Below are positions 49,920 through 60,023 of a stretch of 64,000 bases of DNA, piece after piece. Within the stretch, counting starts at the first letter, position 1, and each line of letters opens with the position of its first letter. The position numbers and the translations under genes are program-made. The DNA is taken from NCBI GenBank assembly GCA_902774015.1, contig CACYHB010000006.1:1-64000 (forward strand). The letters run 5' to 3'. This DNA comes from Oscillospiraceae bacterium (GTDB taxonomy: Bacteria; Bacillota; Clostridia; Oscillospirales; Oscillospiraceae). A model generated the notes under the pieces. It saw only the letters and a program-made list of their open reading frames with translations, made no database searches and was not told where the DNA came from.

Positions 49920-52601
49920 ATGGCAGAACTCAGACCGAAAATCGTCAAACTGTGTCAGGTCGTCGGCGGCCTCACCGGCGTCGTGAACAAGATCGACGAG
50001 AACGCCCCGGAATATTACAGCCTGGCCAGCATCGTCACCGATGAAGAAGCCGATGTGGCCATCGCCGCCGGCCTGCGCAAGGTCCGTACCGCGGAGTGGC
50101 TGGCCAGGAAGGTCGGCAAGCCCGTGGAGGAAGTGGAAAAGATCGCCAAGCACCTGGCCTGGATCGGTGTTTTCCGCTGCACCTACAACAAGGAAAAGGG
50201 CGTGGACGAGTACTTCATGCAGATCTTCGCCCCCGGCATCATGGAGATGCTGGTCAACAACCAGGAGCTGCTGGACACCCATCCCGAGGTGGGCCGGGCT
50301 TTCGAGGAGTACACCCGCATCCGCATGAAGACCATGTCCCCGCTGATCCCCAACGGCTACGGCCTGATGCGCGTTATCCCCGTGGAGTCCGCCATCAAGG
50401 ATCTGCCCGGTGTCAGCGACTATGAGAAGCTCAGCTACTATCTCAATAAGTACGACACTTTCTGCGTCTCTCCCTGCTCCTGCCGCGCCTCCCGCAGCTC
50501 CATCAACGACGGCTGCGGCCACCTGGCCGAGGAGATGTGCGTACAGATGGGCAAGGGCGCCGAGCACTACATCCGCACCGGCCGTGCCCGTCAGATCACC
50601 CGCGAGGAAGCGCTGGAGATCATCACCCGCGCCGAGGAAAACGGCCTGATGCACGATATCCCCAACATCGAGGAGGCCGGTGAGAGCGCCGCCATCTGCA
50701 ACTGCTGCGCCTGCGCCTGCTTCGGCCTGCGCGTGGGCCTGATGTTCGGCGCCCGCGACGCCATCCGCTCCAACTTCCAGGCGGAAGTGGACGAGGCCAA
50801 GTGCGTGGCCTGCGCCCAGTGCGTGGAGGTATGTCCCGCCAACGCCCTGAAGCTGGGCCAGAAGCTCTGCACCACCGTGAACATCGCCCCCTCCAGCTAT
50901 GTCAAGCTCTCCGACCACATCGTCTCCAAGGAGGCCTGGAACCCCGATTACCGCGAGAACCGCGAGGACGTGCTGCCCTCCGGCACCGCCCCCTGCAAGG
51001 TGGCCTGCCCGGCCCACATCCCCGTCCAGGGCTACCTGAAGCTGGCGGCCCAGGGACGCTATGAGGACGCGCTGGATCTGATCCGCACCGAGAACCCCCT
51101 GCCTGCCGTCTGCGGCCGCATCTGCAACAAGAAGTGCGAGCAGGAGTGCACCCGCGGCGGCGTGGACGAGGCCGTCGCCATCGACGAAGTCAAGCGCTTC
51201 ATCGCCGACCACGACCTGAACGCGGAGACCCGCCGCATTCCCAAGATGGTCAACCAGATCGGCAGACCCTATACCGAGAAGATCGCCATCATCGGCGCCG
51301 GCCCCGCCGGCCTGAGCTGCGCCTATTACCTGGCGAAGAAGGGCTACCCCGTCACCGTGTTCGACCGCAATCCCGCCCCCGGCGGCATGCTCACCATGGG
51401 CATCCCCAACTTCCGACTGGAGAAGGACGTGCTCAACGCCGAGATCGACGTGATCCGCGCTATGGGCGTGGAGTTCAAGTGCGGCGTGGAAGTCGGTAAA
51501 GACGTGACCATCCGGCAGCTGCGCGAAGAGGGCTACAAGGGCTTCTACGTGGCGATCGGCGCCCAGAAATCCTCCCCGCTGCGCATCCCCGGCGAAGAGC
51601 TGGAGGGCGTGTACGGCGGCGTGGACTTCCTGCGGGAAGTGAACTTGGGCAACAAGCCCGTCGTCGGCAAGAGCTGCGCCGTCATCGGCGCCGGCAACGT
51701 GGCCATGGACGTATGCCGCACGGCTGTCCGCCTCGGCGCTGAGAATACCTATATTATTTATCGCCGTTCCCAGGCCGAGATGCCCGCTGATCCCGAGGAG
51801 GCCGCCGAGGCCATGGAAGAGGGCGTGCAGTTCCGCTTCCTCAACGCCCCCGTGGAGATCCTGGGCGAGGACGGCAAGGTCTGCGGACTGAAGGTGGAGA
51901 TCATGGAGCTGGGCGAGCCCGACGAGAAAGGCCGCCGCAAGCCCGTGGGCACCGGCAGATTCGAGACCCTGGCTGTCGATTCCGTCATCGGCGCCATCGG
52001 CCAGAAGATCGACGTCGGCTCCCTGGATCTGGGCGCTGCCGTCATCGGCAAGAAGGGCAACATCGAGGCCGACGCTCTGACTTACCAGACCGCCGAGAGC
52101 GACATCTTCGTCGGCGGCGACGTGTACACCGGCCCCAGCTTTGCCATCAACGCCATCGCGGCCGGCAAGGAGGCCGCCATCTCCCTGCACCGCTACGTCC
52201 ATCCCGGCCAGACCCTGACCATGGGCCGCGACCGCCGCGTCTACCGCGCGCTGGACAAGGAGCATGTGCAGCTGGAGATGGGCGGTTTCGACAAGGAGCA
52301 CCGTCAGGTCCGCGGCTACAACGCCGAGAAGGCCAAGACCTTCTCCGACGCCCGCGTCACCTTCACCGAGGAGCAGGTGCGCAAGGAGTGCGCCCGCTGC
52401 CTGGGCTGCGGCGCCACCAAGGTCGACCCCTACCTCTGCATCGGCTGCGGCATCTGCACCACCCGCTGCAAGTTTGACGCGATCCACCTCAAGAAGGTCC
52501 GCGACTGGCACGCCGGCACCTTTGAGACCATGCCCATCAAGGCTGCGGCCGGCCTCGTAAAGAAGACCGGCAATATCATCAAGCGGGCGGTAACGAAGTA
52601 A
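49920..52601 (+). CDS. Iron-sulfur FAD/NAD(P)-dependent oxidoreductase (GltD/NfnB-like) with N-terminal Fe-S regulatory-like domain
   Basis: The 893-residue protein starts after AAGGAGAGAGAACGA. Residues 1-280 include a winged-helix-like part and two Cys clusters (CVSPCSCRAS and CNCCACACFG). A 4Fe-4S ferredoxin motif CVACAQCVEVCPA follows at about 297-309. The centre is GltD-like: the Fe-S-type CPAHIPVQGYLKLA, GRICNKKCEQECTRGG, FAD site IIGAGPAGLSCAYYLAKKG, and NAD(P) site AVIGAGNVAMDVCRTA. A C-terminal ferredoxin ends CIGCGICTTRCKFDAI. It transfers electrons between NAD(P)H and ferredoxin-type partners. No glutamate synthase large subunit is coded here, so it is not classical GltD. Confidence 0.88.
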   Translation: MAELRPKIVKLCQVVGGLTGVVNKIDENAPEYYSLASIVTDEEADVAIAAGLRKVRTAEWLARKVGKPVEEVEKIAKHLAWIGVFRCTYNKEKGVDEYFMQIFAPGIMEMLVNNQELLDTHPEVGRAFEEYTRIRMKTMSPLIPNGYGLMRVIPVESAIKDLPGVSDYEKLSYYLNKYDTFCVSPCSCRASRSSINDGCGHLAEEMCVQMGKGAEHYIRTGRARQITREEALEIITRAEENGLMHDIPNIEEAGESAAICNCCACACFGLRVGLMFGARDAIRSNFQAEVDEAKCVACAQCVEVCPANALKLGQKLCTTVNIAPSSYVKLSDHIVSKEAWNPDYRENREDVLPSGTAPCKVACPAHIPVQGYLKLAAQGRYEDALDLIRTENPLPAVCGRICNKKCEQECTRGGVDEAVAIDEVKRFIADHDLNAETRRIPKMVNQIGRPYTEKIAIIGAGPAGLSCAYYLAKKGYPVTVFDRNPAPGGMLTMGIPNFRLEKDVLNAEIDVIRAMGVEFKCGVEVGKDVTIRQLREEGYKGFYVAIGAQKSSPLRIPGEELEGVYGGVDFLREVNLGNKPVVGKSCAVIGAGNVAMDVCRTAVRLGAENTYIIYRRSQAEMPADPEEAAEAMEEGVQFRFLNAPVEILGEDGKVCGLKVEIMELGEPDEKGRRKPVGTGRFETLAVDSVIGAIGQKIDVGSLDLGAAVIGKKGNIEADALTYQTAESDIFVGGDVYTGPSFAINAIAAGKEAAISLHRYVHPGQTLTMGRDRRVYRALDKEHVQLEMGGFDKEHRQVRGYNAEKAKTFSDARVTFTEEQVRKECARCLGCGATKVDPYLCIGCGICTTRCKFDAIHLKKVRDWHAGTFETMPIKAAAGLVKKTGNIIKRAVTK

Positions 52602-52942
52602 TGCACGAGCTGGGAATCTGCGATGCCATGCTCAAGATGGTGCGCGGCATTATGAAGGACGAGGAGCTGACCGAGATCAGCCGCATCACGGTGGAGGTGG
52701 GCTCCCTCAGCGGCGTCATGCCCAACTTCCTGGCCGACTGCTGGGTCGCCGTCGCCGACGGCACCGAGCTGGAGCACACGGAGTTCGTGATCGAGGAGCT
52801 GGCCGGCACCGCCCAGTGCATGGACTGCGGCGAGGAATTCACGGCGGATCTGAACGATCTGTCCTGCCCCAACTGCCGCGGCAAAAAGCTGGTGCCCCTC
52901 ACCGGCAAGGACCTGACCCTCAAGGAAATCCTGGCCCCATAA
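52601..52942 (+). CDS. hypA: Hydrogenase maturation nickel metallochaperone HypA
   Basis: The 113-residue protein begins MHELGICDAM with the Ni-binding His2-Glu3 and has the zinc-finger Cys73, Cys76, Cys89 and Cys92 in CMDCG and CPNCR. It delivers nickel to [NiFe]-hydrogenase with HypB. It overlaps the previous gene's stop by one base (taATG). No hydrogenase or other hyp gene is in the window, so its client is unknown. Coupling to the Fe-S oxidoreductase suggests both may serve a hydrogenase coded elsewhere. Confidence 0.92.
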   Translation: MHELGICDAMLKMVRGIMKDEELTEISRITVEVGSLSGVMPNFLADCWVAVADGTELEHTEFVIEELAGTAQCMDCGEEFTADLNDLSCPNCRGKKLVPLTGKDLTLKEILAP

Positions 52943-52956
52943 ACCCTTAAACACGC

Positions 52957-52986
52957 GAAAAACGGGAGGCAGCGCCTCCCGTTTTC
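52957..52986 (+). terminator. Rho-independent terminator after hypA
   Basis: A stem of more than 12 bp, gaaaaacgggaggc with gcctcccgttttc, and a 3-nt loop. Confidence 0.88.
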
Positions 52987-53069
52987 GTCGCTTTGTCACA
53001 AAATGACGCCCTTTGGAAGCCCGATTTTGCATATTTAATGGTTTTTTTGATTTAGTCTGCTAAAAGTGC

Positions 53070-53098
53070 TTGCACTTTAACAGGCTGTATGATAAAAT
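53070..53098 (+). promoter_or_regulatory. Sigma-A-type promoter of the oligopeptide transport operon
   Basis: TTGCAC (53070-53075), a 17-nt spacer and TAAAAT (53093-53098). The 5' leader to 53263 is about 155 nt and contains a stem ggggaaa../..tttcccc near 53125-53150 but no recognised riboswitch. Confidence 0.7.
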
Positions 53099-53262
53099 CT
53101 GTCTTGCATTATTGGATGGGGAGTGGGGAAACTGCATAAATTTCCCCTTTCCAATTTGTAGGAATCATCAAAAAGACAGCGCGGAGAGACGCGCCTCTGC
53201 CTTGTGAACTTCGCCCCACCGGGCCTGTTCAAATCATACAATCCAAACAAGGAGGAAACAAA

Positions 53263-55350
53263 ATGAAGAAGTTCATCGCATTGCTGATGGCTGTTGCCAT
53301 GGTCCTGAGCCTGGCCGCCTGCGGCAGTAGCAATGACGCCGCCCCCGCTGCTGAAGCTCCCGCTGCGGAAGCCCCTGCTGCTGAAGCTCCCGCTGCTGAA
53401 GCTCCTGCTGCTGAAGCTCCTGCTGCTGAGGAAGCCCCCGCTGCTGAGGCCGAGCCTGCAGCAGAAAGACAGGAAGTTGATTCGTATAGCATGCTTTATG
53501 CGTTCAACATCACCACGCTGGATTATCTGTATGATAACCACAGCACCAACGGCGACTTCACCACCAACTTTACCGAAGGCCTGATCACCCAGGACAACCA
53601 CGGTGTTCTCGTCCCCGGTATGGCTACCGAGTGGCATCCCAACGAGGACGCTTCCGAGTGGACGTTCACCATTCGTGACGACGCTGTGTGGTCCACCTCT
53701 GCCGGCGAAGTGTACGACTCCGTCACCGCGGAAGACTTCGTCACCGGCCTGAAGCACGCTGCTGACTCCAAGAGCCTGGTCCTCGGCCTCGTCAAGAACC
53801 TGATCGTTGGTCTTGCCGACTACGCTGACGGTACCGGCAGCTGGGAAGACGTCGGCATCAAGGCTGACGGCAACACCCTGACCTACACCCTCACCGCTCC
53901 CTGCGGCTACTTTGACGGTCTGACCACCTACAACATCCTCAGACCTCTGAACGCTGAGTTCCTCGAATCCCAGGGCGAGAATTTCGGCGCTGTTGATCCC
54001 TCCTCCATCCTGTACAACGGCTGCTACATCCTCACCTCCGTCGTTCCCGGACAGGAAGTCAAGTTCGACGCCAACCCCAACTACTATGACAAGGACAATG
54101 TTCATGTTCAGCACGTCACCGTCACCTACACCGACGGCAAGGATCCGATGCAGAACTTCAACATGTTCGTCAACGGCGAAGTGACCACCACCGCGATCCA
54201 GCTGGGTCAGCCGGAGATGGTTGCCAAGGCCAACGAACTCTTCCCCGACAACCAGTTCAAGGGCATGACCACCGCCACCTCTTTCTGGGGCGCCTTCAAC
54301 TGGGACAGACAGTCCTACGCTCTGTGGACCGACGCCAACAAGAGCACCACTGCCAAGACTTCTGACGATCAGAAGGCTGACACTCACGCCGCTATCCTCA
54401 ACAAGAACTTCCGCCTGGGCGTTTACTCTGCTTTCTCCGAGCAGGCCTACTACGAAGTCGCTCTGGGCGAGATCGCTCTTGACCGCGCCAGAAACACCCT
54501 GACTCCTTACACCTTCGTGTCCACCAGCACCGGCGAGTCCTTCGGCTCCCTCGTGACCAAGTACATGGAAGCTGAGAACGAAGCCTTCAAGGGCATCGAC
54601 CTCAACGACGGCCAGGATGCATGGTACAATCCTGAGAGAGCCAAGGCCTTCATGGAGCTTGCCAAGGAAGAGCTGGGCGACTCCGTCAAGGAGTGGCCTG
54701 TGCACCTCGACATGGTCGAGAACGGCACTGACGAGCAGGTCAAGAACATGGCTCTGGCCATGCAGAAGTCCATCGAGGACGCCATTGGCGATTACGTCAA
54801 GATCGACCTCATCTTCCTCGACAACGACGAGCAGGTCAATGATGCTTTCTACACCAACGAGCGCGGCGAAGACAACTCTGTTGACCTCGCTTTTGCCGCC
54901 GGCTGGGGCCCCGACTACGGCGATCCCTACACCTACATCCACTGCTTCGATCCGGTGGACGGCGACATGATGCTCTACTCCGGCATTACCCCGATCATCA
55001 CCGAGGATACTGTGCGTCCCGAGTCCCAGACCGAGGCCCTGAAGGCTATCGGCCTCATGGACCTCAAGGAGCTGATGGACAAGGCCAATGCTTCCACCGG
55101 CGACGAGCGTATCGATCTCTTCGCTCAGGTCGAGGCCAAGCTCCTTGCCAACGGCATCCTCCGTCCCTTCGCCACCCGCGGCGCCGGCCTCGGTGTGTCC
55201 AAGGTCAAGCCCTTCTCCGCTGGCTACGGCCTCTACGGTCAGGCTGCGACCAATATTGTTCCTTACTTCAAGTACATGGTGGTCTATGATCAGCCGATCA
55301 CTGCCGACGAGTACTACGCTGCTAAGGAAGCCTGGCTTGCCGGCGAATAA
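53263..55350 (+). CDS. oppA: Oligopeptide ABC transporter substrate-binding lipoprotein
   Basis: The 695-residue SBP family 5 protein has lipobox LAAC (Cys20) and an Ala/Pro/Glu linker of PAAEA repeats (about 27-66). Its mature part shows TTNFTEGLITQDN-like family features, EWTFTIRDDAVWSTS, TAEDFVTGLKHA and GWGPDYGDPYTYI. It captures peptides for the OppBCDF channel coded next. It starts after AAGGAGGAAACAAA. The length and fold are normal for Firmicutes OppA/AmiA-type proteins. Exact peptide range unknown. Confidence 0.93.
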   Translation: MKKFIALLMAVAMVLSLAACGSSNDAAPAAEAPAAEAPAAEAPAAEAPAAEAPAAEEAPAAEAEPAAERQEVDSYSMLYAFNITTLDYLYDNHSTNGDFTTNFTEGLITQDNHGVLVPGMATEWHPNEDASEWTFTIRDDAVWSTSAGEVYDSVTAEDFVTGLKHAADSKSLVLGLVKNLIVGLADYADGTGSWEDVGIKADGNTLTYTLTAPCGYFDGLTTYNILRPLNAEFLESQGENFGAVDPSSILYNGCYILTSVVPGQEVKFDANPNYYDKDNVHVQHVTVTYTDGKDPMQNFNMFVNGEVTTTAIQLGQPEMVAKANELFPDNQFKGMTTATSFWGAFNWDRQSYALWTDANKSTTAKTSDDQKADTHAAILNKNFRLGVYSAFSEQAYYEVALGEIALDRARNTLTPYTFVSTSTGESFGSLVTKYMEAENEAFKGIDLNDGQDAWYNPERAKAFMELAKEELGDSVKEWPVHLDMVENGTDEQVKNMALAMQKSIEDAIGDYVKIDLIFLDNDEQVNDAFYTNERGEDNSVDLAFAAGWGPDYGDPYTYIHCFDPVDGDMMLYSGITPIITEDTVRPESQTEALKAIGLMDLKELMDKANASTGDERIDLFAQVEAKLLANGILRPFATRGAGLGVSKVKPFSAGYGLYGQAATNIVPYFKYMVVYDQPITADEYYAAKEAWLAGE
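53341..53465 (+). repeat. Tandem 15-bp coding repeats in oppA (PAAEA linker)
   Basis: About seven near-identical 15-bp units (gctgctgaagctcc(t/c)) code for the Pro-Ala-Ala-Glu-Ala linker between the lipid anchor and the binding domain. Unit number could vary between strains by slippage. Confidence 0.85.
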
Positions 55351-55390
55351 TTTCGCAGCATCGCTTAATCAGGCTAAGTATTGAGTTTTT

Positions 55391-55519
55391 GAGGGCTAGA
55401 AGATGATTCATCTTCTAGCTCTCAATCGAACCCTGGGCAGCAGGCATTTTTTGCCAGCATCCGGGATCTAAGCTAAGTTTTGAAGCTATGAGAGCTAGAA
55501 GCTCATCCCTCTAGCTCTC
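55391..55519 (+). repeat. Two related hairpins between oppA and oppB
   Basis: The hairpins gag-ggctagaagatg / catcttctagctctc (55391-55423) and gagagctag / ctagctctc (55490-55519) share the GAG-GCTAGAAG core. They lie in the 195-bp gap after the binding-protein gene, where such stems commonly protect the upstream mRNA or reduce read-through to the permease genes. Confidence 0.7.
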
Positions 55520-55545
55520 AGTTTCTCTTGTTAGGAGTTGTTCCG

Positions 55546-57045
55546 ATGAGTAAGGGTTATATCCTTAAGCGACTGATCCGTTCGGCCGTTTCCATCATTC
55601 TGATCATGGTGATCGTCTTTACTCTGGTCTATGCGCTCGTCCCGCGCAACAGCATTTTTTCCAATGACGACGGCTATCGAAAACTGGCCGCAAAGCCGGA
55701 CGATAAGACCGACTATATGTACAATATCTGGGAGAAGCTCGGATACCTGAACTTTGTCCGCTCGTCCGACTATTTCCAGACGCTTTATGCTGTTGACTCT
55801 CCGGAGATGGCGGAAGCCCTGACGCCCGGATCGAAGGATGCGGAGGACTTCAAGGCAAAGTATGAGGCCGATGGGTATACGGTCGAAACCTATACCAAGA
55901 GCGGGCGGTACTATGCCTATAAAGATGTGCCCATTGTCAAGCATGTCGCGATCTGGTTTTCGAATCTGATCAAGATCGATACCCCGTGGACTGTGCAGGA
56001 CGAGAACAACCCGGATCTCAAACGCGGAGTCTCTTTCGGCAGGACCGAGTCCGGCGGACTGGCTCTCATTGGCAGCGGTACGCGCCACAAGTATCTGCTC
56101 TATACCGACAGCCACTTCCCGTGGCTTCATCAGAATATCATCAAGCTTGAATTCGGCGAATCCTATCCCACTTATCAGGGACTTGATGTTATGACCGTTC
56201 TGTTCCAGAGCCAGGGATCAGAGGTGAAAAGACATGTAACGTATGCTACCGGCGAGGAAGGCGAATCCGGTATCATCTTCGGTTCTCTCACCTATAAAAA
56301 GATCCTTGACCGTATGGATCGCAAGAAGTTCGCCGATAATTACGCCACTTTCCAGACTGCCAAGAATCAGCCTTCCATGATCGGCACATCCTTTATTATC
56401 GGTATTTTCGCCCTGCTGATTTCCTATGGCGTTGGCCTTCCGGTGGGCGTCCTGATGGCAAGACGCAAGGACAAGCTCGCCGACAAGCTGGGCATGATTT
56501 ATATCATCTTCATTATCGCGGTACCTTCACTGGCGTATATTTACCTGTTCAGGTATTTGGCTACCGCGGCTTTCGATCTTCCGTCCGTGTTCACTACTTA
56601 CGGCGCTTCGGATATCCGCTCGTGGATCCTCCCGACCATCTCGCTTGCACTGCCGTCTATCGCCGGCCTTATGCTGTGGACCAGAAGATACGTAGTGGAC
56701 CAGATGAGTCAGGACTATGTGAAATTCGCAAAAGCAAAAGGATTGAACCAGCGGGAAATCTTCAACGATCATATTTTCAAAAACGCGATCATTCCGATTG
56801 CTCAGGGCATTCCGTCCTCTCTGGCCGGCTGTATCGCCGGCGCCATCATCACCGAATCCATTTACGCTGTCGGCGGTATGGGCAAGATGCTCCCGAACGC
56901 GATTCAGCAGCATAACAACGTAATGGTCGTTGCGCTGGCATTCCTCTTCTCCACCATCTCGGTGCTGTCCGTGCTGGCAGGAGATATCATTCTGACGAAA
57001 GTCGATCCGCGTATTTCGCTCACAGAAAAGGCAGGGAGATCATAA
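55546..57045 (+). CDS. oppB: Oligopeptide ABC transporter permease, AmiC-like long form
   Basis: The 499-residue protein is longer than the usual about 310 of OppB because of a large outer insert between helix 1 (about 13-33) and helix 2 (about 285-305); this is the AmiC-type layout of Gram-positives. The C-terminal half holds the channel helices and the EAA loop DQMSQDYVKFAKAKGLNQRE. It starts at MSKGYILKRLIRS after TTAGGAGTTGTTCCG. Forms the peptide channel with the next gene product. The stop overlaps the next start. Confidence 0.92.
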   Translation: MSKGYILKRLIRSAVSIILIMVIVFTLVYALVPRNSIFSNDDGYRKLAAKPDDKTDYMYNIWEKLGYLNFVRSSDYFQTLYAVDSPEMAEALTPGSKDAEDFKAKYEADGYTVETYTKSGRYYAYKDVPIVKHVAIWFSNLIKIDTPWTVQDENNPDLKRGVSFGRTESGGLALIGSGTRHKYLLYTDSHFPWLHQNIIKLEFGESYPTYQGLDVMTVLFQSQGSEVKRHVTYATGEEGESGIIFGSLTYKKILDRMDRKKFADNYATFQTAKNQPSMIGTSFIIGIFALLISYGVGLPVGVLMARRKDKLADKLGMIYIIFIIAVPSLAYIYLFRYLATAAFDLPSVFTTYGASDIRSWILPTISLALPSIAGLMLWTRRYVVDQMSQDYVKFAKAKGLNQREIFNDHIFKNAIIPIAQGIPSSLAGCIAGAIITESIYAVGGMGKMLPNAIQQHNNVMVVALAFLFSTISVLSVLAGDIILTKVDPRISLTEKAGRS

Positions 57046-57983
57046 TGGAAGAGAAGATTTTGGAAAACAAAAGCGATCTCTTCGAGTTTGCTTCCTTTGA
57101 CGAAAAAGAATCCGAACATATTGCTGCACCGCAGTATTCCTACTGGAAGTCTGTCTGGCGCACCTTTGTGAAGAATAAATTTACAGTCGCGGTTTCCATT
57201 CTGCTGCTGGTCCTGATCCTGTTCGCCATGATCCAGCCGTCAGTCTCCGGATACGATCCGCTGATTGCGCCGAACATCAACAACTCGGAGATGCGTTTCA
57301 TCAAGCCGTGCGCAGAGCATATCTTCGGCACGGATAACGTCGGCAACGAAGTGTTTGACGTGGTATGGGCTGGTGCCAGGAACTCCATCATCATCAGCTT
57401 CGTCTGCACCTTTATCACCATGGTCATCGGTGTCGTGGTGGGCGCGGTCTGGGGCTTTTCCAAGAAGATGGATAAGTGGATGATCGAGGTCTACAATATC
57501 GTAGCCAACGTTCCTTTCCTTCTTCTGGCGATGATTCTTTCCTATGTTCTTGGCGCCGGCATGGGGACCCTGATCTTTGTCATGTGCGTAACCGAGTGGG
57601 TTTTTGTTGCATTCTTTATTCGTACGCAGGTCATGATCATCCGCGACCGAGAGTACAACATGGCTTCCAAGTGCCTTGGTACAAGCACCTGGACCATGAT
57701 CAAGAACAATATCCTTCCGTACCTGATCTCGGTCATCATGACCTATGTTTCGAGAATGATTCCCTCCCTCATTTCCTACGAGGTGTTCCTCTCGTATATG
57801 GGACTTGGACTCGGCGTTACCAAAGCGTCTCTCGGCAGAATGATCTCCATCTATACGTCGTATATGAACGGTTACCCGCATCTGTTCTGGATCCCGGTCA
57901 CCGTACTTGCGGTTCTGTCCATTTCTCTTTACATCGTCGGTCAGAGGCTGGCCGACGCCGCCGATCCGCGTACGCATATGTAA
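57045..57983 (+). CDS. oppC: Oligopeptide ABC transporter permease, AmiD-like
   Basis: The 312-residue protein has six membrane helices, with a cytoplasmic start of about 45 residues, an outer motif DPLIAPNINNSEMRFIKPCA and the EAA loop REYNMASKCLGTSTWTMIKN (about 203-222). It pairs with the OppB-like protein. It starts in the overlap of the previous stop after GGCAGGGAGATCATA. Confidence 0.93.
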   Translation: MEEKILENKSDLFEFASFDEKESEHIAAPQYSYWKSVWRTFVKNKFTVAVSILLLVLILFAMIQPSVSGYDPLIAPNINNSEMRFIKPCAEHIFGTDNVGNEVFDVVWAGARNSIIISFVCTFITMVIGVVVGAVWGFSKKMDKWMIEVYNIVANVPFLLLAMILSYVLGAGMGTLIFVMCVTEWVFVAFFIRTQVMIIRDREYNMASKCLGTSTWTMIKNNILPYLISVIMTYVSRMIPSLISYEVFLSYMGLGLGVTKASLGRMISIYTSYMNGYPHLFWIPVTVLAVLSISLYIVGQRLADAADPRTHM

Positions 57984-57994
57984 GGAGGAGAATT

Positions 57995-59068
57995 ATGGCT
58001 GAGAATAGAAACATCATTCTGTCCGCAAAGGACGTGGAGGTAAAATTCCGCGTTCGCGACAATTATCTGACGGCGATCCGGGGCGTATCCCTCGATCTCT
58101 ACGAGGGCGAGACCTTCGCCATCGTGGGCGAGTCCGGCTCCGGCAAATCCGTGTTCACCAAGACCTTCACCGGCATGCTGGAATCCAACGGTACTATCTC
58201 CAACGGTTCCGTCATGTTCCACGGTAAAGATCTGACCAAACTGAAAACCGATAAAGACTGGGAAGGCGTTCGCGGCGCGAAGATTTCCACGATCTTCCAG
58301 GACCCCATGACTTCCCTCAACCCCATCCGTACCATCGGCTCGCAAATCACCGAGGTTATCGAGAAGCATCAGGGCGTTTCCAAGGCTGAGGCCAAAGCGC
58401 AGGCCATCGAAATGATGGAGCGCGTCGGTATCAAGGACGCCGCCAACCGCTTTGACGAGTACCCCTTCCAGTATTCCGGCGGTATGCGCCAGCGCATTGT
58501 CATTGCTATCGCGCTGTCCTGCCACCCGGAGATTCTGATCTGTGACGAGCCTACCACCGCATTGGACGTGACCATCCAGGCCCAGATCATTTCCCTGATC
58601 CGCGATCTGCAGAAGGAACTGAAGTTCACCACACTCTACATTACCCATGACCTTGGCGTTGTGGCAAACGTTGCCGACCGCGTCGGCGTCATGTATGGTG
58701 GACAGATCGTTGAGTACGGCACCGTGGAAGAGGTTTTCTTCGATCCCCGGCACCCGTATACCTGGGCGCTGCTCTCGTCATTGCCCCAGCTCGGCGTCAA
58801 GGGCGAGGATTTGTTTTACATCACGGGTACGCCGCCTTCCCTGTATAACGAGATCAAGGGGGATGCTTTTGCTCCGCGTAACGAGCACGCCCTCAAGATC
58901 GACTTTGTGCAAGAACCGCCATTCTTCCAGGTGAGCGACACGCATTTTGCCAAGACGTGGCTGCTGGATCCGCGCGCTCCGAAGATGGAGAAGCCGGAGG
59001 TCATCCAGAACCTGCACGAGAAGATTCAAAAGATGACAGACAAGGGAGGTGCCTTCCATGTCGAATGA
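57995..59068 (+). CDS. oppD: Oligopeptide ABC transporter ATP-binding protein OppD
   Basis: The 357-residue protein has Walker [10 protein letters not shown] (about residues 45-53), Q-loop [12 protein letters not shown], signature [11 protein letters not shown], Walker [13 protein letters not shown] and the oligopeptide-type C-terminal PLYTWAL-like [15 protein letters not shown] with a following Cys-free extension. It starts at [16 protein letters not shown] after AAGGAGGAGAATT, so the much longer upstream open frame is only overlap with oppC. Provides energy for peptide uptake with OppF. Confidence 0.95.
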   Translation: MAENRNIILSAKDVEVKFRVRDNYLTAIRGVSLDLYEGETFAIVGESGSGKSVFTKTFTGMLESNGTISNGSVMFHGKDLTKLKTDKDWEGVRGAKISTIFQDPMTSLNPIRTIGSQITEVIEKHQGVSKAEAKAQAIEMMERVGIKDAANRFDEYPFQYSGGMRQRIVIAIALSCHPEILICDEPTTALDVTIQAQIISLIRDLQKELKFTTLYITHDLGVVANVADRVGVMYGGQIVEYGTVEEVFFDPRHPYTWALLSSLPQLGVKGEDLFYITGTPPSLYNEIKGDAFAPRNEHALKIDFVQEPPFFQVSDTHFAKTWLLDPRAPKMEKPEVIQNLHEKIQKMTDKGGAFHVE

Positions 59069-60020
59069 AAACAGAGAGGTCATCCTCTCGATCAAGCATG
59101 TGGACATCTCCTTCGAGACGGGGCATAAAAAGACATTTGTTGCTGTTAAAGACGCAAATTTCGATATTTACAAAGGCGAGACCTTCGCCCTGGTGGGTGA
59201 GTCCGGCTCCGGCAAAACCACGCTGGGCCGTGCCATCCTTCGCATCAACCCTTGCAGTGCAGGTGAGATCCTGTTTGAAGGAAAACGCATTTCCGGGAAG
59301 ATTTCAAAAGAAGAGGATCGAAATGTGGTCCGCAATATCCAGATGATCTTCCAGGACCCCGCCGCTTCGCTGAATGAGCGCGCCACCATCGAATACTGCG
59401 TCTCCGAAGGCCTGTATAACTTCCACCTGTATAAGGATGAGGCAGAACGTGTCGCCAAGGTGGACAAGGCCCTGCAGGATGTCGGACTGCTGCCTGAGCA
59501 CAAGTCCCGTTATCCGCACGAATTCTCCGGCGGCCAGCGGCAGCGTGTTGGCATTGCTCGCGCCATGATCATGGACCCCAAGTTCATTGTGGCTGACGAG
59601 CCCATCTCTGCCCTGGACGTGTCTATCCGGGCTCAGGTCCTGAACCTGATGAATAAGCTCAAGGCAGAAAAGGATCTGACGTATCTTTTCATTGCACACG
59701 ACCTGTCCGTGGTTCGTTTTATCGCGGATCGGATCGCAGTGATCCATTTGGGCGAGATCGTGGAGATCGCAGAGTCCGAAACGCTGTTTAAGTACCCAAT
59801 TCATCCCTACACCATCTCCCTGCTTTCCTCGGTTCCAATGCCCGATCCCATTGTGGAGCGTACGCGCCGGCACATTGATTACGATCCTTCCCAGCTCGAG
59901 CAGACAGACGAAAAGCGCGAGCTTCGAGAGCTGCGCCCCGGGCACCTCGTGTTCTGCACGGTGGGCGAGTTTGAGAAATATCAGGAGAAGATCAGCGAAT
60001 TGGAAAAGGATATCGGATAA
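59058..60020 (+). CDS. oppF: Oligopeptide ABC transporter ATP-binding protein OppF
   Basis: The 320-residue protein has Walker [11 protein letters not shown]-loop [15 protein letters not shown], signature [11 protein letters not shown], Walker [13 protein letters not shown] and the family end [16 protein letters not shown]. It starts at [11 protein letters not shown] after GGGAGGTGCCTTCC, 11 bp inside oppD. A strong terminator follows at 60024-60058, closing the oppABCDF unit. Confidence 0.95.
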   Translation: MSNENREVILSIKHVDISFETGHKKTFVAVKDANFDIYKGETFALVGESGSGKTTLGRAILRINPCSAGEILFEGKRISGKISKEEDRNVVRNIQMIFQDPAASLNERATIEYCVSEGLYNFHLYKDEAERVAKVDKALQDVGLLPEHKSRYPHEFSGGQRQRVGIARAMIMDPKFIVADEPISALDVSIRAQVLNLMNKLKAEKDLTYLFIAHDLSVVRFIADRIAVIHLGEIVEIAESETLFKYPIHPYTISLLSSVPMPDPIVERTRRHIDYDPSQLEQTDEKRELRELRPGHLVFCTVGEFEKYQEKISELEKDIG

Positions 60021-60023
60021 AAA

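Noticed and set aside
49896..52511. Open frame of 871 codons antisense to the Fe-S oxidoreductase gene
   Set aside because: It is a GC-rich shadow frame full of Gly/Ala/Val/His with no domain, and the sense frame has clear FAD and ferredoxin motifs.
57476..57994. Long in-frame extension upstream of oppD
   Set aside because: It overlaps oppC in another frame, and a strong ribosome site AAGGAGGAG precedes the ATG at 57995.
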